Source: a bacterium
Lineage (GTDB): Bacteria > Sysuimicrobiota > Sysuimicrobiia > Sysuimicrobiales > Segetimicrobiaceae
DNA: 64,000 nucleotides
Assembly (NCBI GenBank): GCA_035307765.1
Contig: DATGHU010000005.1
Coordinates: 118,446-182,445, forward strand
Reading direction: 5' to 3'
Shown: positions 9,205 through 18,329 of the stretch, in pieces
Layout: every line of letters begins with the position of its first letter
Numbering within the stretch: position 1 is the first letter of the stretch
The notes under the pieces: generated by a model
The model's input: only the letters and a program-made list of their open reading frames with translations
The model's database searches: none
Told to the model about the DNA's origin: nothing
Made by a program: the position numbers and the translations under genes

Positions 9205-9265
9205 TCAAGTGCCCGGTGGCCCAAAGGGCAAGGCCAATCAGCGCAAGGATCCCTGCGAGAAGCAC
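9194..9265 (-). CDS. Possible 23-residue hydrophobic small protein
   Basis: A GTG-started frame preceded by a perfect AGGAGG (9279-9274) eight bases upstream encodes a single hydrophobic helix ending in His-Leu-Ile-Ile-Arg. Its end overlaps the convergent amidohydrolase gene by 11 bp. A good ribosome binding site plus a clean transmembrane segment makes translation plausible, but such a short frame can arise by chance. Confidence 0.3.
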   Translation of the reverse strand: MLLAGILALIGLALWATGHLIIR

Positions 9266-9376
9266 GACCTTCACCTCCTCCCGAAACTTCTCTCGCCGCC
9301 CTGTATCTTACCCCGTGGGGGTCCCGGTCAAACTTTACGGTCCATCCCCTTGGTCTCCCCACCGCGCCTGCGCCCG

Positions 9377-9676
9377 CTAAGGCTCGAGGGCTTTCTCCAC
9401 GTCCTGCCGAGTGAGGTCTTCCCCAAGTTCGCCCGACCACCGGAGCAGAGCCTGCACCACTTCTTCCTGGGCCATCCCCAAACTCGATGTCATCTCTTGG
9501 ACGCACATCTCGACCACATACTCCAGGCGCCCGCTCCACCCGGCATCCTTCGCCTCGGCGATCAGGGAGACGACGACACCAGCGAGCAGCGGTTCGGCCC
9601 AGGCGCGGCGATCACTCGCAGCGTCGGGAGCGGCCGTGGCCCCCTTCCCCTCTGCCATACGGCCGTCATCCTCCAC
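9377..9676 (-). CDS. Small hypothetical protein, 99 aa
   Basis: A soluble, mostly helical 99-residue protein, acidic at the C-terminus (GELGEDL, DVEKALEP). No recognised domain. A GGAGG lies six bases before the GTG at 9676; an ATG at 9658 is an alternative. It lies downstream of the DUF4337 gene on the same strand, 50 nt from its stop. I do not recognise the family. Confidence 0.5.
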   Translation of the reverse strand: MEDDGRMAEGKGATAAPDAASDRRAWAEPLLAGVVVSLIAEAKDAGWSGRLEYVVEMCVQEMTSSLGMAQEEVVQALLRWSGELGEDLTRQDVEKALEP

Positions 9677-9726
9677 AGTGCACCTCCCGTTTCCATCCCC
9701 CGCGGGCGCCTCGCCGATGCCCGCGG

Positions 9727-10332
9727 TCAGCCGGCACGCCCCCCTGCGGTGCGGAAGAACACCTCAAACCCCAAGAACAGCACCCCGGCCGCACCGCCGA
9801 TGAGCCCCACATACCACAAGAACGGCCGCCGGACGATCGCCGCTACCGAGCAAACCACGATTCCGATCTGAAAGAAGGCGACGGCGAGGGACAAGCGTTG
9901 GTACCGCTCGTCAAATCGCTGCGCGACGACTTTGGCCTCATCGCGCTCGCGCTCGCGCGCTTTCGCCTCCTTCGCGATCTCGTCTTGGTCGAGCGCATAC
10001 CGCTTGATCTCCTTCTCGTACGCCGTGACCTGCGCGGCCGCCCCCGGCGTCGAGTTCAAACGCAACACGTCTCTCTCGACCTCGAAGACGTGTCGTTTGA
10101 TGCCTTTGGCCTGATAGAAATTCCACTGGTCTGATGCCAGATTCTGGGCGATCGCCGCCCCGTTCAACTCGGCCAGCGAGTGATGTGCGGCACGCCCGGC
10201 GAGCAGGCTGCTCAGCGCCGCACAAACCGCGAGCGCCGCAGTGGTGACGGCAATCGCGGTGATCAACCACGCCCCGTGAGCGTCGCCGGCGCCCTCCAGG
10301 CGCGCCTCGACTTCGAACCCTTCTTCGCTCAT
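9727..10332 (-). CDS. DUF4337 membrane protein
   Basis: A 201-residue protein with an N-terminal helix (about 22-46), a long soluble segment with strong coiled-coil character (about 60-145, containing QWNFYQAKGIK, the hallmark of DUF4337), and two C-terminal helices (about 146-165 and 170-192). Function of the family is unknown. It lies 58 bp beyond the carboxypeptidase gene on the same strand. Placement at the inner membrane is inferred from the helices. Confidence 0.8.
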   Translation of the reverse strand: MSEEGFEVEARLEGAGDAHGAWLITAIAVTTAALAVCAALSSLLAGRAAHHSLAELNGAAIAQNLASDQWNFYQAKGIKRHVFEVERDVLRLNSTPGAAAQVTAYEKEIKRYALDQDEIAKEAKARERERDEAKVVAQRFDERYQRLSLAVAFFQIGIVVCSVAAIVRRPFLWYVGLIGGAAGVLFLGFEVFFRTAGGRAG

Positions 10333-10390
10333 CTAACATCTGTTCGGGGTTACGTCTGCGCACTCCTGCGGCGCCGACGCGTGGGGAGCG

Positions 10391-11665
10391 CTACTGTTGC
10401 GGGATGAACGTCCCGGTCCAGGTTGTCTGGCGATGATGGATCAACCCGCCGACTTTGTACCGCAGCATCCCCAACAGCCGGCCGATGACGCCGGCGCGGC
10501 CAACGGCTGCCGCGGCCACAACGGGTGACGTGGCAAGGACAGACGACGGCGTCCGAACCGTCAGCGTGCCGATTTGCTGCCCCTGCTGGAAGGGCGCGAT
10601 CGGGCGGACGCTGATCTCCTCTGAAACCGTGATTGGAGTGCGATCGTCCCGCGGGAGGATGACGTCGAGCGCGTGGGAGGCCGCCAGCGACAACCGCCCG
10701 GCGTTCCCGCCGTAGACCCTGATCGCGTTGGGCACGAACTGCTGCCACGGCACCGCGACTATCTCGTATCGGGCAAACCCCATGTTGAGCAAGGCTTCGA
10801 CCGCAGCGGTGCGGCGTATCAGGGTATGCGCCCCCATCGTGACGGCGATGAAGCGCAGCCCCCCCTGCCGTGCGGTGGCGACGATGTGATAGCCCGCTGC
10901 TTCGGTGAACCCGGTCTTCATGCCGTCGACCCGCGCATCCCGAAAGAGGAGGTTGTTCCAATTTGCCTGACGGATCCCGCCGTACGTCTCGTAGCGAGGG
11001 CTGGTGTAGGTTAGGGCGTCGGGGTACTCCACCAAGATCTGCCGCGCCAGGTGGCCCATGTCCCACGCGCTCGTGTGCTCGCCCGGGGTCGGAAGCCCGT
11101 GCGGGGTGACAAAGTGAGTGTCGTGCATGCCCAGGCGGGCCGCGGTCGCGTTCATTTCCGCGACGAACTGCTCACCGGATCCGGCCAGGGTTTCGGCGAG
11201 CGTCTCGGCCGCGTCGTTGCCGGAGGCGATCATCAACCCGTGCAGGAGTTGGTCGACCGTGACCGTATCGCCCGCGTTCAAGAACATGCGGCTGCTGCCC
11301 GGAGTGCGCCCAATCCGCCACGCCTCGGCGCTGACGGTAACCGGTGTGGTCAAGGCGATCCGACCGGTCTTGATCGCCCCGAGGGTCAAGTAGAAAGTCA
11401 TCAGCTTGTCCAGGCTCGCCGGGGGGCGCTGTCGGTGGGGATCCGTGGCCGCGAGGATCTGTCCGGTGGACACTTCAATGAGCAGGGTCGAGGGCGGGCC
11501 GGGCAGCCCCACCTGCCGGGGAAGGACAGCGGCGCCAGGGCGCGGCGCCGCCCACGCCACGACGGCGGCTCGAGGGCCCACCCCCACGAAGGCCTGCAGG
11601 ATCATCGCCAGAATCACACCAGTGCCGAGCCCCCGGATGCCCATCGCTCGCCTCTCCCTCCTCAC
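10391..11665 (-). CDS. D-alanyl-D-alanine carboxypeptidase (peptidase S11, PBP5-like)
   Basis: A penicillin-binding protein that trims the terminal D-alanine of peptidoglycan stem peptides outside the membrane. An N-terminal signal segment (about 10-42) is followed by the active-site motifs SLDK (84-87), SGN (148-150) and KTG (250-252), then a C-terminal beta-rich domain (from about 300) and no clear amphipathic anchor. The GTG at 11665 overlaps the stop of the alcohol dehydrogenase gene (GTGA), giving 424 residues; an ATG at 11644 with GAGAGG six bases upstream gives 417 residues and is equally possible. Confidence 0.9.
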   Translation of the reverse strand: MRRERRAMGIRGLGTGVILAMILQAFVGVGPRAAVVAWAAPRPGAAVLPRQVGLPGPPSTLLIEVSTGQILAATDPHRQRPPASLDKLMTFYLTLGAIKTGRIALTTPVTVSAEAWRIGRTPGSSRMFLNAGDTVTVDQLLHGLMIASGNDAAETLAETLAGSGEQFVAEMNATAARLGMHDTHFVTPHGLPTPGEHTSAWDMGHLARQILVEYPDALTYTSPRYETYGGIRQANWNNLLFRDARVDGMKTGFTEAAGYHIVATARQGGLRFIAVTMGAHTLIRRTAAVEALLNMGFARYEIVAVPWQQFVPNAIRVYGGNAGRLSLAASHALDVILPRDDRTPITVSEEISVRPIAPFQQGQQIGTLTVRTPSSVLATSPVVAAAAVGRAGVIGRLLGMLRYKVGGLIHHRQTTWTGTFIPQQ

Positions 11666-12756
11666 CGGTCCATCACCAGGATGCCGCGCAGGCCGTCCCC
11701 GCGGTCGAGCGCGGCCACCGCGTCGTTGACCCGATCCAGCGGGTACGTCGCCGTCACGAGCTCGTCCAACAACAACCGCTTCCCCTGGTAGAGAGCGAGG
11801 AGTCGCGGAATATCAGCCCGAAGGTGCGCGGACCCGTAGAAACAGGCGTGCAGCGTTTTCTCGTTGAGGACAAACGCCGGCCCGCCAACCGCATACTCCT
11901 CGCGGGCGGGGGGAATCCCGACCGCGACCGCAACGCCGCCCCGGGCGAGGCTATCGACCGCTTGCCGGACGACCGCGGCCCGGCCGATCACTTCAAACGC
12001 ATAATCGACCCCGCCCCCGGTCAGGTGCTGGATCGCCCGCACCGGGTCTTCCTCCGATGCCAAGACGGTGTGGGTCGCGCCAAACCGCTTCGCCGACTCC
12101 AGGCGGTGTTCGAGGAGGTCGACGGCAATGATCGTCGCCGCCCCGGCGAGGCGCGCCCCCTGCACGACATTAATGCCCACCCCTCCCGCGCCGAAGACCG
12201 CCACGCTGCTCCCGGGCCGTACCCGCGCCGTGTTCACCACCGCGCCCACCCCCGTGGTCACGGCGCACCCCAACAGCGCGGCGACGGTCAGCGGGACTTC
12301 CTCGCTGATCCGCAGGACCCCCGCTTCGGGAACCACCGCCATCTCCGCCCACGACGACACGCAGGTGAAGTGGTGTACCTCCTGCCCGCGCCACCGCAGG
12401 CGGGTGGTGCCGTCCGGCATCTTCCCCCGCACCCGGTACCGCATCTCGCAGAGATGGGGCCGCCCCGTATCGCAGTACCGGCAGCGTCCGCAGGCGGGGG
12501 CAAAGAGCAGCACGACGTGATCCCCGGGACGGACCGACTCCACTCCCTCGCCCACGGCGTCCACGATCCCGGCGGCCTCGTGCCCCAGGATGACTGGCAG
12601 GGGCATGGCTAGGTCGCCTTTGATGTAGTGCAGGTCGCTGTGGCACACTCCGGTAGCCAAGATCCGAACCGCGACTTCGCGGCGACGCGGTCCCTCGATC
12701 TCCACCGTGTCGATTGCCAGCGGCTTCCCCACCTCGTAGAGCACGGCGGCGCGCAT
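11662..12756 (-). CDS. Zinc-dependent alcohol dehydrogenase (MDR family)
   Basis: A 364-residue medium-chain dehydrogenase. Catalytic zinc ligands are Cys38 (GVCHSD), His59-Glu60 (GHEAAG) and Cys164; the structural zinc site is Cys89, Cys92, Cys95 and Cys103. The dinucleotide motif GAGGVG is at 189-194. It oxidises an alcohol or reduces an aldehyde with NAD(H); the pattern fits class III-like or aryl alcohol dehydrogenases. It overlaps the carboxypeptidase start by four bases, although no functional link between the two is apparent. Confidence 0.9.
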   Translation of the reverse strand: MRAAVLYEVGKPLAIDTVEIEGPRRREVAVRILATGVCHSDLHYIKGDLAMPLPVILGHEAAGIVDAVGEGVESVRPGDHVVLLFAPACGRCRYCDTGRPHLCEMRYRVRGKMPDGTTRLRWRGQEVHHFTCVSSWAEMAVVPEAGVLRISEEVPLTVAALLGCAVTTGVGAVVNTARVRPGSSVAVFGAGGVGINVVQGARLAGAATIIAVDLLEHRLESAKRFGATHTVLASEEDPVRAIQHLTGGGVDYAFEVIGRAAVVRQAVDSLARGGVAVAVGIPPAREEYAVGGPAFVLNEKTLHACFYGSAHLRADIPRLLALYQGKRLLLDELVTATYPLDRVNDAVAALDRGDGLRGILVMDR

Positions 12757-12867
12757 GCGCGTTCACCTCTTCGAAGATGTCGAAACACTGTTCCCCCTCC
12801 CCGCAGGGATTCCTCCGGGAGGAGGCGAACGCTACGAACGCATGGGTTCCGCCCGCTCCGCTCCTCA

Positions 12868-13770
12868 TTGAGCCGCCTCCACTCCCACCCGGCCCTGGGG
12901 AATCTCCTCCTCTTGCTCGTTCCGGTCGTGTGGGGACTGAACTTCATCATTATTAAAGCCGCGCTCAACCAGTTCTCCTCACCCCAGAGCTTCAACGCCC
13001 TGCGCTGGATCCTCGCCTCGGGCATCCTGGGGATCGCCGTCGCGGTGCGCCGGGACTCCCTTCGGATCGCTCCCCGGGATTGGGGGAGGATCATCGCCGT
13101 CGCGATCCTCGGGAACGTCCTGCAACAGGTGACGTTCATCAACGGGATTCGGCTGACCACCGCCGGTCACTCCGCCCTGATGATGGGGCTTTCACCCCTT
13201 GTGGTGGCGCTGGTCAGCGCGGCGAGGGGTCTCGAGGACGTCCGGGCCCGGACCTGGGCGGGGATCGGCCTTTCTCTCTTCGGCCTCGTCATCTTGGTGC
13301 GGCCCGCGACCGACCAGGGAGGGTCCGGGATGTTCGTCGGCGACCTGCTGACGCTTGCCTCAGCGGCCTGTTGGGCCGTGTACTCGCTCTTGGCACGGCG
13401 GCTCACCCTCGCGTATTCCCCGACCGTGGTCACGGCCGTCGCCATGGGAACCGCCACGATCGTCCTCGTGGCCATCGGCCTGCCGGACCTCCGCACTCAA
13501 TCCTGGACCTCCGTCCGTTGGACCGGGTGGGCCAGTCTGGCCTACTCCGGGGGGCTCACGATCGCGTTCGGATATCTGGCCTGGGGGTTGGCCATCCGGC
13601 GGGTGGGATCGACCCGCACTTCGATCGTCTCCAACCTGACCCCGGTAGTCGCGCTGATCGCGGCGTGGGCACTGCTCGGCGAGCGGTTGGACCCATGGCA
13701 GATGCTCGGGGCGGGCATGGTCGTGGGAGGCACCGCGCTGGCGCGGGGAGGAGATGCGGCATCATCGTAA
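12868..13770 (+). CDS. EamA/DMT-family transporter
   Basis: A 300-residue inner-membrane protein with ten predicted helices arranged as two EamA repeats (about 10-140 and 150-290), the layout of drug/metabolite exporters. No upstream ATG fits; the TTG at 12868 is chosen because the hydrophobic first helix begins ten residues later. A GGGAGGAGG at 12818-12826 precedes a nine-codon mini-frame (ATG 12842) whose TGA overlaps this TTG, so coupled translation is possible. Substrate is unknown. Confidence 0.8.
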   Translation: MSRLHSHPALGNLLLLLVPVVWGLNFIIIKAALNQFSSPQSFNALRWILASGILGIAVAVRRDSLRIAPRDWGRIIAVAILGNVLQQVTFINGIRLTTAGHSALMMGLSPLVVALVSAARGLEDVRARTWAGIGLSLFGLVILVRPATDQGGSGMFVGDLLTLASAACWAVYSLLARRLTLAYSPTVVTAVAMGTATIVLVAIGLPDLRTQSWTSVRWTGWASLAYSGGLTIAFGYLAWGLAIRRVGSTRTSIVSNLTPVVALIAAWALLGERLDPWQMLGAGMVVGGTALARGGDAASS

Positions 13771-13784
13771 AGCTTGCGGCAAAC

Positions 13785-13800
13785 CTGCAGGAAATCTTCC
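13785..13800. promoter_or_regulatory. Candidate Lrp/AsnC-like operator half
   Basis: The 15-mer CTGCAGGAAATCTTC here recurs exactly at 42471-42485, upstream of the Leu/Val dehydrogenase gene, with a shorter relative (CTGCAAATCTTCC) at 34425-34437 upstream of the dipeptide-binding protein. The copy here continues into CGCAG, giving an imperfect palindrome. The A/T-rich centre flanked by CTGC/CAG resembles Lrp-family sites. Which regulator binds is unknown. Confidence 0.25.
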
Positions 13801-13877
13801 GCAGATCTTCGAAGCGTAAGGCGGGGGGGGAAGTTCGGAGGGCAGGCTAGGTCCACACCAGGGGACGGAGGGGAGAC

Positions 13878-14081
13878 ATGGATCTGCGGGATTTCGTCCA
13901 CAAGCTCACCGATTTCATTTGGGATCGGGAACACCAGAGTCAGAAATCGGTCGACGCCGCGATCCTGAGCTATGTCCAGGATGCGGTCATCGCCGAGCTC
14001 GAATACCGACGACGCATGCAGGATCTCGATCGAAGGATCGCCGAACTCGACGCCTTGGCCGTGGCCGGCGTGCATTCCTAG
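13878..14081 (+). CDS. Small helical hypothetical protein, 67 aa
   Basis: A 67-residue, highly charged, probably all-helical protein with coiled-coil tendency at residues 38-58 (AELEYRRRMQDLDRRIAEL). A GGAGGGGAGAC precedes the ATG. It stands between the EamA gene and a strong hairpin that likely ends its transcript. No family recognised. Confidence 0.6.
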   Translation: MDLRDFVHKLTDFIWDREHQSQKSVDAAILSYVQDAVIAELEYRRRMQDLDRRIAELDALAVAGVHS

Positions 14082-14111
14082 GGCAACACGGGTTCCCTCA
14101 TCGAAGCCACG

Positions 14112-14142
14112 GCGCCCACCGACCACGGAGGTCGGTGGGCGC
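14112..14142 (+). terminator. Strong hairpin, probable terminator
   Basis: Perfect 13-bp GC-rich stem (14112-14124 with 14130-14142) and a 5-nt loop, 30 nt after the small gene ending at 14081. It lacks a long T-run, so it may stop transcripts with Rho or stabilise the 3' end. Confidence 0.6.
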
Positions 14143-14570
14143 GTGATTTGGCGCGCGATCCGCGGGAGGGTCGCCCGCGGCGGCAATCCGAATCCCCTGT
14201 CGAGTGGGCCGGCTTCCTCGTCTGAAGCCCGCCGCGGCTCATTCCGAAGACTGTCCCTGTCAACGCAAGGCTGCCGTTCCATCGGGGTCGTCTAAGCCTC
14301 CCGGCCGACGACCCGGAGTCGCACGGCGCGCCAGCCAGGCGACGGGCACCCACGGGAACGGGGCCCGGATCCCTCGGGAGCCACCCGTAACGATCCTCGA
14401 CCGCGCCCGCCGGCTCGCGCCAGATCACGGCATGGCCACGCCCTACCCTCCCAATTACCTCCTGTGATCCTCCTTCGGCATCGAGGACCGACGCGTCTAG
14501 GTCGGGTGCACTAAGGGCATGGAGGTAAGGAGCCTTCATATCGACCTTGTCGTACTTGGGAGGGTGACCG
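14143..14570. other. Gene-free stretch
   Basis: About 430 bp without a convincing gene. Frames are open because of the high GC content but have no ribosome binding site or recognisable protein pattern. A GGGAGGGTGACC ribosome binding site for the next gene closes the stretch. Confidence 0.4.
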
Positions 14571-15152
14571 ATGCGCTCGTTCCGCTTGCTGTCGATGATC
14601 GTCGCCGTGATCCTGGGGACCTGTGGAGTTGTAGCCGCGGGCGCCCAATCGCCGGGCATGCAGGTGGCCGCGGACCCCAGCGGACGGTTTACGATCAGCT
14701 TCCCGTCGGGCTGGAAAGTGGTCACCCGAGAAAACAGCCTCCCGGCGATCATCGGGGTGGCCCCCGACGCCCCAGGGGGGTTCCACGCCAATGTGAACGT
14801 GGTCGTCGAAACTCTCCCAACGGAACTGTCGGCCAAAGCCTACGCCGACCTCAGCGAGCCCGCTCTCCGGGCGATGTTCCACGATTTCACGATTGTCGAC
14901 CAGGGCCCCGCCAGGATCGCCGGTCGAGGAGCATATTACCGGTATTTCACGTGGCAGCCGAACCGCGGGGGCGTCCTCTACCAAGTCCAAGCCTACTTTA
15001 CGGTCGGCGCCAAGGGCTTCGTACTCACGGGGACCACCTTGAACGACGACACCCGCATTCGTCGCGATTTCAGCCTGATTTCCCAGATCTTCGAGACGTT
15101 TAGGCCGGCGTCGAGCCGCGCCACCGCTTCGTCCCGCCGCGTTTCGCTCTAG
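14571..15152 (+). CDS. Secreted DcrB/PsbP-like protein
   Basis: A 193-residue exported protein. Residues 1-25 form a signal peptide (basic start, hydrophobic core, cleavage near AGAQS). The mature part has the alternating strand pattern and FTISFPSGWKV opening of the DcrB/PsbP-related fold, seen in small bacterial lipoproteins and secreted proteins of unknown role. No lipobox cysteine follows the signal core in the right place, so it is probably soluble. Its last 53 bp overlap the convergent BtuF-like gene. Confidence 0.65.
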   Translation: MRSFRLLSMIVAVILGTCGVVAAGAQSPGMQVAADPSGRFTISFPSGWKVVTRENSLPAIIGVAPDAPGGFHANVNVVVETLPTELSAKAYADLSEPALRAMFHDFTIVDQGPARIAGRGAYYRYFTWQPNRGGVLYQVQAYFTVGAKGFVLTGTTLNDDTRIRRDFSLISQIFETFRPASSRATASSRRVSL

Positions 15153-16143
15153 GGCCGCCTTCGCGCTCGGCGGCCGGGCTTTGGGTCCGTCCATCTCCCG
15201 GACCTGTGGGACCACACCGCCACCTCGATGATACGCGCTGGAGAGAGCGCGGGGGAAGCTTGAAGGCGAAGGCGTCGGGGTGAATCGCCGAGGCCAGAAT
15301 CTCCAGGCCATCGACGAGTCGGGGACCGGGACGGTTGAAATACGAAGACGCGTCGGTGAGATAGACGCGGCCGTTTCGAACGGAGGGGAGATCGCACCAT
15401 CCGGGGCGGGCGGCCATCGCGGGGAACTCACGGCGTGTGCGGGCGAGGTCGAACCCGCACGGCATCAGCATCAGCACCTCCGGGGTTGAGGCGGACACCA
15501 CCTCCCACCCCACCACGCGGGACGGCTCGCGGCCGTGCCCGAGCACGTCCAGGCCACCCGCGGCCTCCACCATCTCGGGCAGCCAGTGCCCACCGACATA
15601 GATCGGGTCGAGCCACTCCAGACAGGCAACCCGGGGGCGCACACCGGTGGCCCGCGCCCGGGCTCGCACCGCATCGATCCGCCCTTGCAGTCGGTCGACC
15701 ACCGCCCGCGCGCGGCGCGCGGTCCCGGTGAGCTCACCGATGAGCATGATGTTGTCCAGCACATCGAACAACCCGTGCGGCTCCAGCGAGACGAGCTTGG
15801 GCTCCCTCGCCAGAAGGTTTGCCGCGTGCCGCACGAGCGTGTAGGCGGGGGCACACACCGTGCAGAGTTCCTGGGTGATGATCAGGTCGGGAGCCAGCCC
15901 GGCCAGCGCCGCCTCGTCCAGATGATACACGCTCCTGCCGGTGTGGACCGCCCCACGGATCCGGGCCTCGATCATCGGGCTGGGCATCGAGGGACCGACG
16001 ATCGCCTCGCTGAGTACGGGCTTCCCGCGAACCCCCGGCGGAAAGTCGCAGTCGTGCGAGATGCCGACAAGAGCGTCGGCGAGACCGAGCGCACAGACGA
16101 TCTCGGTGGCGCTGGGGAGCAGCGACACGATCCGCACAGTCAT
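15100..16143 (-). CDS. BtuF-like cobalamin-binding family protein
   Basis: A 347-residue protein with the two-lobed helical-backbone binding fold of BtuF/FhuD-type proteins, starting at IVSLLPSATEIV, a hallmark of the family. No signal peptide is present, so this is the cytosolic type often annotated cobalamin-binding protein, not an ABC transporter subunit; no permease or ATPase is near. The final 50 residues are basic and low in complexity. Its ATG overlaps the stop of the DUF1684 gene by four bases. Ligand uncertain. Confidence 0.75.
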   Translation of the reverse strand: MTVRIVSLLPSATEIVCALGLADALVGISHDCDFPPGVRGKPVLSEAIVGPSMPSPMIEARIRGAVHTGRSVYHLDEAALAGLAPDLIITQELCTVCAPAYTLVRHAANLLAREPKLVSLEPHGLFDVLDNIMLIGELTGTARRARAVVDRLQGRIDAVRARARATGVRPRVACLEWLDPIYVGGHWLPEMVEAAGGLDVLGHGREPSRVVGWEVVSASTPEVLMLMPCGFDLARTRREFPAMAARPGWCDLPSVRNGRVYLTDASSYFNRPGPRLVDGLEILASAIHPDAFAFKLPPRSLQRVSSRWRCGPTGPGDGRTQSPAAEREGGPRAKRGGTKRWRGSTPA

Positions 16144-16763
16144 ATCCCCCCAACCGGGGTCCGCTCACCTGCCCGGACGGGCACGGACAAGCGGTTGAGG
16201 GGCGGTGCCAGCGGGCAGACCCATCTTGCGTCATAGGCACATGACGGATTGTACGCAAAATTGAAGTCGAGGATGAGCCGCCCGCCCTCCGCCGCGCCCA
16301 GATCGGCTCCCTTGACGGTGTCGAGGAGGTAACGGCCCGCACCGTACGTTTCGGTGCCGCTAGTGACATCGCGAAAAGGCAGAAAGAGCCCCCCACCATA
16401 CCCCCCCAGCCAGTACAGCTCGAGCTCGCACCGCGATCCCCACAGGTCGAACCTCGCGATGGCCGTCCGGGTGAACGGGTACGCATCGTCTCCGCTGGTG
16501 GGGATGGTGCAGGGAACCGGGGTCGTGTCGACGATCTCCCCCAGCACCCGAGCGGAAGGATCGTACTCGAAGTAGAGGAGGCCGGCGAATCCGCCGCGCC
16601 GGGCGTCTGGAATCGGCGACATGGGGTGCCCGGCGAACAACCGATTCCGTACGGCGCGCCAGCCGTCCCAGGCCGCGGCCGGGTCGGGAGAGGCGCGGAT
16701 GTGCTGGTACAGCTCGAACACCTGACGTTTCCAGTCCAGCAACTCGAGTCGTTCACCGATCAT
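16140..16763 (-). CDS. DUF1684 protein
   Basis: A 207-residue member of DUF1684, recognised by GGLFLPFRD, GTETYGAGRYLLDT and the C-terminal FAYNPSCAYD-WVCPLAPP-NRL pattern. Conserved Cys residues (Cys173 and Cys183 region) and aromatic residues suggest a compact beta domain. Biochemical role is unknown. It is translationally coupled to the BtuF-like gene downstream (ATGA). Length is typical. Confidence 0.85.
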   Translation of the reverse strand: MIGERLELLDWKRQVFELYQHIRASPDPAAAWDGWRAVRNRLFAGHPMSPIPDARRGGFAGLLYFEYDPSARVLGEIVDTTPVPCTIPTSGDDAYPFTRTAIARFDLWGSRCELELYWLGGYGGGLFLPFRDVTSGTETYGAGRYLLDTVKGADLGAAEGGRLILDFNFAYNPSCAYDARWVCPLAPPLNRLSVPVRAGERTPVGGI

Positions 16764-16881
16764 CTTACCGTCCAGTCTAGCAGATCCGAAACCTCACCAC
16801 GCCGCGACTGGGGAGAGGGCTTCGCGTCCCCCACCATGAAGAACGCTACGGGGACGAGACTTGGATCATGGGGAGGATGAC

Positions 16882-18303
16882 GTGGGTCCTGAGGAACTGT
16901 GTTGGACGCCGGCCGCCGAACTGGCGCGCCTGATTCGGGCAAAGGACATTTCGCCGGTCGAAGTGGTCGAAGCGGTCCTCGGCCGGATCGAGCGTATCAA
17001 CCCCGCGATCAACGCGTACTGCACGGTGGCCGCGGACCAGGCGCGGGCCGCCGCCCGAGACGCGGAGGCGGCGGTGATCCGCGGTGGGCCCCTGGGCCCG
17101 CTGCACGGGGTGCCGTTCTCGATCAAGGACCTGACCCCGACGAAGGGCATCCGCACGACGATGGGATCCAAAATCTTCGAGGGCAACGTGCCGGAAGAGG
17201 ACGCGCTGCTCGTGGAGCGGCTGCGCGCCGCGGGCGGGATCCTGATCGGGAAGACGAACACCCCCGAATTCGGCTGCAAACCATTTACCGACAACCGCCT
17301 GTTTGGCGCCACCGCCAATCCGTGGATGACGACGCATTCGGCGGGAGGGTCGAGCGGAGGAGCCGCGGCGGCCGTGGCCGCCGGTCTCGGTCCGCTCGCG
17401 GAGGGGAGCGATCTGGCAGGGTCGATCCGCCATCCCGCGGCGTGGTGCGGCGTCGTCGGCTTCAAACCTTCGCAAGGACGTATCGCGCGCTATCCGAACG
17501 CGGCGGCGTGGAACGCGATGTCGACCAACGGCCCGATCACCCGCACGGTGGGGGACGCCGCCGTGATGTTCGCCGCCATGGTCGGCCCGGACCCGCGGGA
17601 CCCTCTCGCCCTCCCCCACACCGGCGAGGACTGGGCCCGGCTCCCTCAGGGAGCGAGCATCCGGGGAGCGCGGGTCGCCTGGACGCCGGATCTCGGCGGG
17701 GCGACGCCGGTGGATCCCGCCGTGGCGTCGATCTGCGAAACCGCGGCGGGGGCCTTCGCGGACCTGGGGTGCTCCCTCGAGGTGGCCTCCCCGGAGATCG
17801 GCAGCATCAAGGAGCCGTTCCTCGCACTGAACGCCGCCCTCCGCCAGGCCACGGTCGGCAAGTACCTTGAGCGATGGCGGGATCAGATGGATCCGATCCT
17901 CGTCCGCCGGATTGAGATCAGCAGGACCCTGACCACCGAGGACATCGGACGTGCGGAAGTTGAGCGGTCGGCCTACCACCAGCGCCTGCGCCGATTCTTC
18001 GAGCGCTACGACCTCCTGGTGCTCCCCACGACGACCATCGCGGCATCCCCGCTCGACGCCCTCCTTCCCAAGGAAATCGCCGGCCGCCCGATCCACGACC
18101 ACCTCGACATGCTGATCCCGACCTACGCCTTCAACCTCAGCGCGCATCCGGCGCTCTCGGTTCCCTGCGGCTGGACGGAAACGGGTTTGCCGGTGGGCCT
18201 CCAAATTGTCGGTGGGTGGCGGCAGGACGCCCTCGTCCTACGGGCCGCGGTGTGCTTTGAAGCAGCCGCCCCCTGGACCAGCAAGCGGCCTCAGCTGAGG
18301 TAG
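16882..18303 (+). CDS. Amidase (amidase-signature family)
   Basis: A 473-residue amidase, the second in the window and not a recent copy of the first. Lys82 (FSIKDL), cis-Ser157 in GGSSGG and nucleophile Ser181 form the triad. The segment before the nucleophile reads SDLAGSIR, where most members have DTGGSIR. Start is GTG 16882 with GGGGAGG five bases upstream. An aldo/keto reductase follows after 26 bp on the same strand. Substrate unknown. Confidence 0.85.
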   Translation: MGPEELCWTPAAELARLIRAKDISPVEVVEAVLGRIERINPAINAYCTVAADQARAAARDAEAAVIRGGPLGPLHGVPFSIKDLTPTKGIRTTMGSKIFEGNVPEEDALLVERLRAAGGILIGKTNTPEFGCKPFTDNRLFGATANPWMTTHSAGGSSGGAAAAVAAGLGPLAEGSDLAGSIRHPAAWCGVVGFKPSQGRIARYPNAAAWNAMSTNGPITRTVGDAAVMFAAMVGPDPRDPLALPHTGEDWARLPQGASIRGARVAWTPDLGGATPVDPAVASICETAAGAFADLGCSLEVASPEIGSIKEPFLALNAALRQATVGKYLERWRDQMDPILVRRIEISRTLTTEDIGRAEVERSAYHQRLRRFFERYDLLVLPTTTIAASPLDALLPKEIAGRPIHDHLDMLIPTYAFNLSAHPALSVPCGWTETGLPVGLQIVGGWRQDALVLRAAVCFEAAAPWTSKRPQLR

Positions 18304-18329
18304 CGAACCGCGAAGGAGCGCGAATCGCC